Source: an uncultured Collinsella sp. (GTDB lineage Bacteria; Actinomycetota; Coriobacteriia; Coriobacteriales; Coriobacteriaceae). From it: 8,184 bases of DNA. The position numbers and the translations under genes are program-made. Each line of letters opens with the position of its first letter. Position 1 is the first letter of the stretch. The stretch lies in NCBI GenBank assembly GCA_900551625.1, contig URWZ01000061.1, positions 1 to 8,184 of the forward strand. The letters run 5' to 3'. The notes under the pieces are model-generated. The model was not told the DNA's origin. It made no database searches and was given only the letters and a program-made list of their open reading frames with translations. Positions 1 through 5,023 of this stretch are shown piece after piece.

Positions 1-1209
1 CCCGCCCCGGATCTGGCTCCCCTGCCCAAGGTCGAGCCGGAGACCTTTATGGGCTATGTGCGCGACGACGGCCGCGCCGCCGTGCGCAACGAGCTGTGGA
101 TCATCCCCACGGTCGGCTGCGTCAACGAGGTCGCACGTGCCATGTGCGAGCAGGCTCAGGATCTGGTCGAGGGTTCGCTGGAGGGCGTCTATTACTTTCC
201 GCATCCGTTTGGCTGCTCGCAGACCGGCGCCGACCATGCCCAGACCCGTCGCCTGCTGGTAGCGCTCTCGCGTCACGCAAACGCTGCGGGCGTGCTGTTC
301 CTGTCGCTCGGCTGCGAGAACTGCACGCATCAGCAGGTGCTCGACGAGCTGGGCGAGTACGATCACGAGCGCGTTCGCTTCCTTACCTGCCAAGATGTTG
401 CCGACGAGCAGGTCGAAGGCCACAAGATTCTGTCTGAGCTGGCCGACCTGGCCAAGCAGGCCAAGCGTGAGCCCATTCCGGCCTCCGAGCTGGTCATTGG
501 CCTTAAGTGCGGTGGCTCTGACGGTCTTTCGGGCATTACCGCCAACCCCACGATCGGTCGCGTGAGCGATATGCTCGTCGCCCGCGGTGGCACGTCGGTG
601 CTCACCGAGGTCCCCGAGATGTTTGGCGCCGAGAGCATTCTGCTCGATCGCTGCGAGGACGAGCAGGTGTTTAACGCCGCCTCCGACATGCTCAACGGCT
701 TTAAGGATTACTTTATTAGTCATGGCGAGGTCGTCTACGAGAACCCGAGCCCCGGCAACAAGGATGGCGGCATCACCACACTCGAGGACAAGAGCTGCGG
801 CTGCGTGCAAAAGGGCGGATCTGCCCCCATCGTCGACGTGCTGCCGTACGCCGGTCAGGCTACCAAGCATGGTCTGAACATGTTGTGCGGTCCGGGCAAC
901 GACATGGTATCCACCACGGCCCTGACGGCTGCCGGCTGCCACGTGATCCTGTTCTCGACCGGCCGCGGCACGCCGTTTGGTGCGCCGGCGCCTACGCTCA
1001 AGGTGTTCACCAACCAGCGCCTGTGCGACCACAAGGCCAACTGGATGGACTTTAACGCCGGTGTGGTGGCTACGGGCGAGCGTACGCTCGATGAGGCTGC
1101 CGGCGATCTGTATCAGCTGGTGCTGGACACGGCGAGCGGCAAGCTTACCAGCGCCGAGCGTCGCGGCTGTCACGAGATCAGCATCTGGAAGGACGGAGTC
1201 TGCCTGTAG
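1..1209 (+). CDS. uxaA: Altronate dehydratase, UxaA family (5'-truncated by window edge)
   Basis: Predicted to dehydrate D-altronate to 2-keto-3-deoxygluconate in the cytoplasm, a late step of galacturonate catabolism. The frame is open from base 1, and the residues before the first ATG (49) continue family-like sequence (ETF-MGYVRDDGRAAVRNELW), so ATG 49 is internal and the gene starts left of the window. Visible are 402 residues; family members run to about 500, so the N-terminal SAF-like domain is missing. Family blocks seen: IIPTVGCVN (about 103-129), HPFGCSQTGADH (202-237), GCENCTH (310-330), KCGGSDGLSGITANP (505-549), a GNKDGGITTLEDKS block running into CGCVQKGG (754-819), and STGRGTPFGAPAPTLKVFTN. 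Stop TAG at 1207-1209, followed by its own terminator. Galactarate dehydratase (GarD) belongs to the same superfamily and is the main alternative; the pectin context favours UxaA. Confidence 0.88.
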   Translation, partial: PAPDLAPLPKVEPETFMGYVRDDGRAAVRNELWIIPTVGCVNEVARAMCEQAQDLVEGSLEGVYYFPHPFGCSQTGADHAQTRRLLVALSRHANAAGVLFLSLGCENCTHQQVLDELGEYDHERVRFLTCQDVADEQVEGHKILSELADLAKQAKREPIPASELVIGLKCGGSDGLSGITANPTIGRVSDMLVARGGTSVLTEVPEMFGAESILLDRCEDEQVFNAASDMLNGFKDYFISHGEVVYENPSPGNKDGGITTLEDKSCGCVQKGGSAPIVDVLPYAGQATKHGLNMLCGPGNDMVSTTALTAAGCHVILFSTGRGTPFGAPAPTLKVFTNQRLCDHKANWMDFNAGVVATGERTLDEAAGDLYQLVLDTASGKLTSAERRGCHEISIWKDGVCL

Positions 1210-1257
1210 CGATGACACGTTGAGCGCGTGATTGAATAAGCTGCTGCAAAGACTGAG

Positions 1258-1294
1258 CGACCCCGCCGAGGACAATCTCGGCGGGGTCGTTTTT
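1258..1294 (+). terminator. Intrinsic terminator after uxaA
   Basis: Perfect 13-bp GC-rich stem: CGACCCCGCCGAG (1258-1270) pairs with CTCGGCGGGGTCG (1277-1289), with a 6-base loop GACAAT, followed immediately by TTTTT (1290-1294) and further T-rich sequence. It separates uxaA transcription from the transporter promoter region. Confidence 0.95.
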
Positions 1295-1334
1295 CGTTTC
1301 TCGTTGCGTTGTCGTGCACGGCTTTTTTGGGAAG

Positions 1335-1347
1335 GGTGCCCGGCACC
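1335..1347. repeat. 13-bp odd palindrome GGTGCCCGGCACC
   Basis: GGTGCC (1335-1340) and GGCACC (1342-1347) are exact inverted repeats around C1341, just 21 bases before operator copy 1. Flanking GGGAA and TCCC add partial symmetry. There is no T-tract after it, so it does not look like a terminator. It could be a short interspersed palindromic element or a protein site; one copy only is present in this window. Confidence 0.45.
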
Positions 1348-1368
1348 TCCCTCATCTCCAGAGAACAA

Positions 1369-1380
1369 TGAACGTTCACC
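1369..1380 (+). promoter_or_regulatory. Operator copy 1 (distal), LacI-type
   Basis: TGAACGTTCACC at 1369-1380. Together with A1368 it matches the palindrome GTGAACGTTCAC at 11 of 12 positions. The 10-mer AACGTTCACC (1371-1380) is identical to four other copies in the window. It lies 120 bp upstream of copy 2, so it may serve as an auxiliary site for looping by a tetrameric repressor (inference). The central CG within a palindrome is typical of LacI-family operators. Confidence 0.7.
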
Positions 1381-1445
1381 TAGTTGTTGCGTGGTGCTGA
1401 ATCGACTTGATAATCAAAAATGCAGGGTTTTTTTCATTTTCAGGC

Positions 1446-1474
1446 CCGTTCAACGGCAAAAAACGACCGTTCAA
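1446..1474 (+). repeat. Direct repeat CCGTTCAA, two copies 21 bp apart
   Basis: CCGTTCAA occurs at 1446-1453 and 1467-1474, a start-to-start distance of 21 bp (about two helical turns). The first copy is also part of an odd palindrome, CCGTT-C-AACGG (1446-1456). A reverse copy of the core, TGAACGG, lies at 1542-1548 just downstream of operator copy 3. These share GTTCA with the main operator but not its full form, so they may be weak half-sites or sites for a second regulator. Confidence 0.4.
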
Positions 1475-1487
1475 GGATAATATACAA

Positions 1488-1500
1488 GTGAACGTTCACC
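1488..1500 (+). promoter_or_regulatory. Operator copy 2, perfect palindrome GTGAACGTTCAC
   Basis: GTGAACGTTCAC at 1488-1499 is a perfect 12-bp palindrome, the most symmetric of the five copies; C1500 completes the shared 10-mer AACGTTCACC (1491-1500). Its right half provides the putative -35 hexamer TTCACC of the transporter promoter, so a bound repressor would block RNA polymerase. The regulator is not in the window; a LacI-family protein is inferred from the form of the site. Confidence 0.82.
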
Positions 1501-1523
1501 TATCATAAGCAATCGCGCATAAT
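1495..1523 (+). promoter_or_regulatory. Sigma70-like promoter of the transporter gene
   Basis: -35 TTCACC (1495-1500, 4 of 6 to TTGACA), a 17-bp spacer, and -10 CATAAT (1518-1523, 5 of 6 to TATAAT). Transcription would start near 1530, at the edge of operator copy 3, leaving a leader of about 90 bases. The -35 is embedded in operator copy 2, which supports repression by steric exclusion. Confidence 0.68.
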
Positions 1524-1528
1524 CTAGC

Positions 1529-1540
1529 TAAACGTTCACC
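1529..1540 (+). promoter_or_regulatory. Operator copy 3, at the predicted transcription start
   Basis: The 10-mer AACGTTCACC at 1531-1540 is identical to the other copies, while the left half is degenerate (CTA instead of GTG). It lies exactly 40 bp downstream of copy 2 and covers the expected +1 of the promoter, a classical position for a repressor site. Confidence 0.72.
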
Positions 1541-1578
1541 CTGAACGGCATGCAGACAGACGTCGGTATGGACTCCAA

Positions 1579-1595
1579 TGTCTTGTTCCAAGACA
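1579..1595 (+). other. Leader hairpin before the transporter start
   Basis: TGTCTTG (1579-1585) pairs exactly with CAAGACA (1589-1595) around a 3-base TTC gap (an RNA loop would need the closing pair opened). It lies 23 bases upstream of the ATG and just before the Shine-Dalgarno. Possible role in mRNA stability or translation; its presence in the leader also argues against translation starting at the upstream ATG 1550. Confidence 0.35.
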
Positions 1596-1618
1596 ATCGA
1601 GAAAAGAGAGGGAGCTCG

Positions 1619-3178
1619 ATGACTAACAAGATCGGTAAAAAGCGCAAGATCACATTCTGGACGCGCTTGGGCTTTGGTATGGGCGGCATGCTCAACTCCG
1701 GTGCCCTGACCTTTACGCACAGCTACATGGTGCTGTTCCTGTCCACGGAGTGCGGCCTGTCCGCAGGCGAGGCTGCGCTGATCAGCTCGTTCGCCATCTA
1801 TCTCAACGCCATTCTGTGCCCGCTTATGGGCTTTGTGGCCGATAACTTCTACGCTACCAAGATCGGCCGTATCTTTGGCCGCCGCCGTTTCTGGATCTTG
1901 CTGGCAATCCCGATGATGGTCGCCGAGCCGCTCATCTTTGTGGCTACGCCGTTTGGTTTCCCGTACTACTTTGTGCTGTACCTGATCTACAACGTCGCGT
2001 ATACGTTCTGCACCGCCAACCTGTCGCCGCTTACCATCGAGATGACCGACGACTTCAAGGAGCGTACGTACCTCACCGGCTACAAGCACCTCTTTGGTAA
2101 CGCCGCCGGCTTCCTGATGGCAGCACTCGTCGGCTTTGGCTTTGGCACCTTCGGCGAGACCAACCCGTTCAGCTACTTCATCATCGCTACGGTCAACGCT
2201 TCGGTCATGGCAATCTCGCTGCTGTGCGTGTACCTGTCCACGTGGGAGCACACCCCCGAGGAGGTGGCTCAGGAGAAGATCGAGAGCGTCGGCGAGGGTA
2301 TCAAGAAGTTCTTCATCGACGTTGTCTCTACCTTCCGCAACAAGTCCTTCCGCAAGGTCCTGTATGCACAGGTCTCCACGAAGCTCGCTGCTGCCTGCTG
2401 GTCTGCCTGCCTGTCCTTCTTCATCGTCTACTGCCTGCAGATTCCTAAGTCCTATGAGTCCGTGATGGAGATGCCCGGCAAGGTCGTCGCTATCGTCTGC
2501 ACCGCCATCTGGGTTGCCCTCATGGCCAAGAAGGGCTTCCACAAGTCTTGGTACCTGGCCAACGTCGGTTGCGCTGCGTGCATCATCGCCTACAACTACT
2601 TCGCCTTTGGTCAGATTAACGGCACCTCCACGGTCGCCATCGCCATGATTGCCTACCCCATCATCTTCGCCATCTGGAAGTTCTTCTACGTTGGTTTCCA
2701 GTACCTGCCCGACGTTCTGCTCAACTACATCCCCGATGTCGATGAACTCATCACCCTGCGTCGTCGCGAGGGCATCTACAGCTCCGCTCAGCAGCTCTGC
2801 CAGCAGATCGCCCAGGCTATCGCCGTCAACGCATGGGCTATCGTCCTTGCTGCCTCCGGCTTCATTCAGACCGCCGGCAACAGCGACGCCGTAACCCAGC
2901 CCGCCACCGTGCCTCTGTACATCTGCGGCTACATGCTCATCGGCTGCGCCGGCTTCTTCCTGCTCGCGGCTGTCCTTGCCCGCGGCATCAAGATCGACAA
3001 GGAGCAGTGCGACATCCTCTGCGACGAGATCAAGCGCGTCAAGGAGGGCGGCAAGATGGCCGACGTCCAGCCCGAGGTCAAGGCTCTTTGCGAGGAGCTC
3101 TCCGGCTTCAAGTACGAGGACTGCTTCGCTCACAACAACGTTGGCTTCCAGGACGGTAGCGTAACCCCCGCCGAGTAA
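1619..3178 (+). CDS. GPH-family (MFS) sugar/uronide transporter
   Basis: Integral membrane symporter of 519 residues, likely importing oligogalacturonides or related uronides (substrate inferred from neighbours). Start ATG 1619 is chosen because GAGAGGGAG (1606-1614) precedes it and the protein then opens MTNKIGKKRKITFWTRLGFG, normal for the family; the in-frame ATG 1550 would add 23 residues that do not resemble a transporter N-terminus. Hydrophobic segments in a 12-helix pattern are seen. GPH-like landmarks: basic GRRRFW loop at residues 87-92 after the second/third helix region, EMTDDFKERTYLTGYK from residue 141 (the D-x-x-E-R-T-x-L-T motif), and DVDELITLRRREGIY at 373-387 in the long cytoplasmic loop. 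A hydrophilic C-terminal tail of about 65 residues (455-519) with four cysteines follows the last helix. First gene behind the operator-controlled promoter, followed by its own terminator. Confidence 0.87.
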   Translation: MTNKIGKKRKITFWTRLGFGMGGMLNSGALTFTHSYMVLFLSTECGLSAGEAALISSFAIYLNAILCPLMGFVADNFYATKIGRIFGRRRFWILLAIPMMVAEPLIFVATPFGFPYYFVLYLIYNVAYTFCTANLSPLTIEMTDDFKERTYLTGYKHLFGNAAGFLMAALVGFGFGTFGETNPFSYFIIATVNASVMAISLLCVYLSTWEHTPEEVAQEKIESVGEGIKKFFIDVVSTFRNKSFRKVLYAQVSTKLAAACWSACLSFFIVYCLQIPKSYESVMEMPGKVVAIVCTAIWVALMAKKGFHKSWYLANVGCAACIIAYNYFAFGQINGTSTVAIAMIAYPIIFAIWKFFYVGFQYLPDVLLNYIPDVDELITLRRREGIYSSAQQLCQQIAQAIAVNAWAIVLAASGFIQTAGNSDAVTQPATVPLYICGYMLIGCAGFFLLAAVLARGIKIDKEQCDILCDEIKRVKEGGKMADVQPEVKALCEELSGFKYEDCFAHNNVGFQDGSVTPAE

Positions 3179-3202
3179 GGCCGACATATCGTCCAAATCA
3201 CA

Positions 3203-3246
3203 GGGCCGTGCCACCGGAATTCCGCCGGCAGGCACGGCCCTTTTTT
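3203..3246 (+). terminator. Intrinsic terminator after the transporter gene
   Basis: GGGCCGTGCC (3203-3212) pairs perfectly with GGCACGGCCC (3231-3240), followed directly by TTTTTT (3241-3246). The 18-base region between the arms carries a second short pairing, CCGG (3214-3217) with CCGG (3225-3228). It lies 25 bases after the stop codon and only about 48 bases before the next start. Confidence 0.94.
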
Positions 3247-3293
3247 AACAGCGTACAATTTGCCTTTAGAGCATCTTTTTGAGGGAGAAATCC

Positions 3294-4889
3294 ATGGAGA
3301 CGAACGTTATCTGGCGCAACGCGCGCGCGGCCGTGATCGAGCTTGACGACGGCGGCTACTTTACCTGTGCCGATACGTGGGAGATCTTTGTCAACGACGA
3401 GCCCGCTGGTACCACGAATACGGTCGAGACCTATGTCGACGGCCTGACCCCCGGCAAGCGCAACCTGGTTCGTTTTGTTTGTGGCGAGCGTGAGCTGAGC
3501 GTAGGTGTCACCACGCCGGCTGAGCCCTTTACCATCAACGTTCGCGACTGTGGCGCCAAGGGTGATGCCGAGCACGACGACACCACCAACATCCAGGCTG
3601 CCATCATGGCCTGCCCCAAGGGCGGCCGCGTGCTGATCCCCGCCGGTAGTTATCGCATCAAGTCCCTCTTCCTTAAGAGCAATATCAACATCGAGCTCGC
3701 CGAGGGAGCGGTGCTGCTGGCCCGCCACGATCGTGCCGCGCTTGCCTACATTCCGGGAACGGTCACGGGCAACGAGGGTGCCGGGTATGCCGGCACCGAT
3801 ATGCTGCCCCTGGGCCGCTGGGAGGGCGAGAGTTTCTCGACCTACTGTTCTACCTTTACGGGTCTGGGCGTGCACGACGTGTGCATCTATGGTCGCGGCG
3901 CGATTGACGGTCAGACCGATTTTGCCGAGGACAACTGGTGGAACAAGGACTTTAAGAACATCTTCCGTCCCGAGGAGGGCCGCGAGGTCGCCCGTCCGCG
4001 CATGATCTTCCTGTCCGAGTGCCAAAACGTGAGCCTTGCCGGCTTTACCGTGCGCAACAGCCCGGCGTGGAATATCCATCCCGTCCTGTGCGAGCATGTC
4101 GATGCGCTTTGCCTGTCGATCGAGGGTCCCAAGAACTCCCACAACACCGACGGTTTCGATCCCGAGAGCTGCGGCTTTGTCCGCATCCTTGGCTGTCAGT
4201 TCTCGGTGGGCGACGACTGCATCGCCATCAAGAGCGGCAAGCTGGGCATTGAGCCCGAGCTTCGTCCCGCCACGCACGACGTGCTGATCTCTCACTGCTA
4301 CATGCACGATGGTCACGGCGCCGTGGTCCTGGGTTCAGAGGCTGCCGGCGGCATCAAGGACCTTACCGTGAGCAAGTGCCTCTTTGAGCGCACCGACCGC
4401 GGCCTGCGCGTCAAGACCCGCCGCGGGCGCGGCAAGGATGCCGTCAACGAGGGCATTACCTTTGAGCACATTCGCATGGATGAGGTGCTCACGCCCTTCG
4501 TGGTCAACTCCTTCTACTTCTGCGACAAGGACGGCAAGACCGATTACGTGCAGTCTCGCGAGACGCTGCCTGTCGACGACCGCACGCCCGGCTTTGGTGC
4601 CACGACGTTTTGCGATATCGAGGCCACTAACTGCCACGCGGCCGCTGCCTACATCACGGGCCTGCCCGAGAGTAAAGTAACGCGCCTGACGTTCCGGGAT
4701 GTCCACGTGACCTTCGCGCCGGATGCCGAGCCCTTTGTCCCGGCCATGGCCTGCGGCGTTGAGCCCATGGTGTGTCAGGGCATCATTGCGCAAAACGTCA
4801 AGGTACTCGATCTGCAAAATGTGGTGATCGAGGGCCAGGACGGCGAGGAACTGCAGCTCCAGAACGTCGACAAGGTTATCCGTGCGTAG
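3294..4889 (+). CDS. GH28 family polygalacturonase, cytoplasmic
   Basis: Predicted to hydrolyse alpha-1,4 galacturonosyl bonds of (oligo)galacturonides, 531 residues. Start ATG 3294 has GAGGGAG (3281-3287) six bases upstream; a TTG at 3279 would overlap that site. No signal peptide: the N-terminus METNVIWRNARAAVIEL is not followed by a hydrophobic stretch. Residues 1 to about 77 form a small beta-rich, fibronectin-III-like domain. The parallel beta-helix begins near residue 79 (FTINVRDCGAKGD). GH28 catalytic motifs are complete: NTDG (284-287), GDDC (306-309), GHG (340-342) and RVKT (372-375), giving the three expected Asp residues D286, D307, D308, the His H341 and the R372/K374 binding pair. 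Layout resembles exo-acting bacterial polygalacturonases, so exo action on imported oligomers is likely but inferred. No operator copy lies directly upstream; transcription probably comes by read-through. Confidence 0.92.
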   Translation: METNVIWRNARAAVIELDDGGYFTCADTWEIFVNDEPAGTTNTVETYVDGLTPGKRNLVRFVCGERELSVGVTTPAEPFTINVRDCGAKGDAEHDDTTNIQAAIMACPKGGRVLIPAGSYRIKSLFLKSNINIELAEGAVLLARHDRAALAYIPGTVTGNEGAGYAGTDMLPLGRWEGESFSTYCSTFTGLGVHDVCIYGRGAIDGQTDFAEDNWWNKDFKNIFRPEEGREVARPRMIFLSECQNVSLAGFTVRNSPAWNIHPVLCEHVDALCLSIEGPKNSHNTDGFDPESCGFVRILGCQFSVGDDCIAIKSGKLGIEPELRPATHDVLISHCYMHDGHGAVVLGSEAAGGIKDLTVSKCLFERTDRGLRVKTRRGRGKDAVNEGITFEHIRMDEVLTPFVVNSFYFCDKDGKTDYVQSRETLPVDDRTPGFGATTFCDIEATNCHAAAAYITGLPESKVTRLTFRDVHVTFAPDAEPFVPAMACGVEPMVCQGIIAQNVKVLDLQNVVIEGQDGEELQLQNVDKVIRA

Positions 4890-4927
4890 GCGTTTGCTCC
4901 TAAACAATTAAATTCGGTATGTCGTGG

Positions 4928-4971
4928 CGCGCGATGGGCAGGGCCTTCCCGACCCATTGCGCGAACTTTTT
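4928..4971 (+). terminator. Intrinsic terminator after the GH28 gene
   Basis: CGCGCGATGGG (4928-4938) pairs with CCCATTGCGCG (4953-4963), 11 bp with one G-T wobble; inside it GGG (4941-4943) can pair with CCC (4948-4950) around CCTT. AAC and then TTTTT (4967-4971) follow. It lies 38 bases after the GH28 stop and 52 bases before the next start. Confidence 0.85.
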
Positions 4972-4988
4972 ATATGCCGAAACTGCAA

Positions 4989-5003
4989 CGTAGACGGTCT
5001 ACG
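4989..5003. promoter_or_regulatory. 15-bp odd palindrome upstream of the esterase fusion gene
   Basis: CGTAGAC (4989-4995) and GTCTACG (4997-5003) are exact inverted repeats around G4996, ending 20 bases before the start codon and just before the AAAGGA ribosome site (5007-5012). It differs from the AACGTTCACC operator. It could be a site for another regulator or a leader hairpin affecting translation; chance occurrence cannot be excluded. Confidence 0.4.
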
Positions 5004-5023
5004 ACGAAAGGACGCGGTGACTG

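Larger units (their letters stand above)
1210..1618. other. Gene-free control region between uxaA and the transporter
   Basis: About 409 bases without a convincing gene. In order it holds the uxaA terminator, an odd palindrome (1335-1347), operator copy 1 (1369-1380), a pair of CCGTTCAA direct repeats (1446-1474), operator copies 2 and 3 around a sigma70-like promoter (1488-1540), and an untranslated leader of about 90 bases with a small hairpin (1579-1595). The middle part (about 1400-1490) is markedly AT-richer than the flanking genes, as expected of a promoter region. ORFs crossing it have no ribosome binding site and no recognisable protein sequence. Confidence 0.8.

Noticed and set aside
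1232..1480. Small plus-strand ORF in the control region
   Set aside because: It starts before and reads through the uxaA terminator hairpin, has no Shine-Dalgarno and runs through operator copy 1.
1550..1618. Upstream ATG start for the transporter (adds 23 residues)
   Set aside because: No ribosome site before ATG 1550, the extra residues are not transporter-like, and the segment contains a leader hairpin; ATG 1619 has a good purine-rich site.
1496..3235. 579-codon open frame on the minus strand opposite the transporter
   Set aside because: Antisense shadow of a GC-rich gene: composition is Asp/Glu/Leu/Val/Gly/His-rich low-complexity, no known domain, and the plus-strand frame encodes a clear membrane transporter.
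3303..3312. AACGTT near the GH28 start, minus strand AACGTTCGTC (8 of 10 to the operator)
   Set aside because: Inside coding sequence, opposite orientation and lacking the invariant CACC end; most likely chance.
3198..4316. 372-codon open frame on the minus strand opposite GH28
   Set aside because: Overlaps intact GH28 catalytic motifs on the plus strand and crosses a terminator; the translated sequence resembles no protein family.
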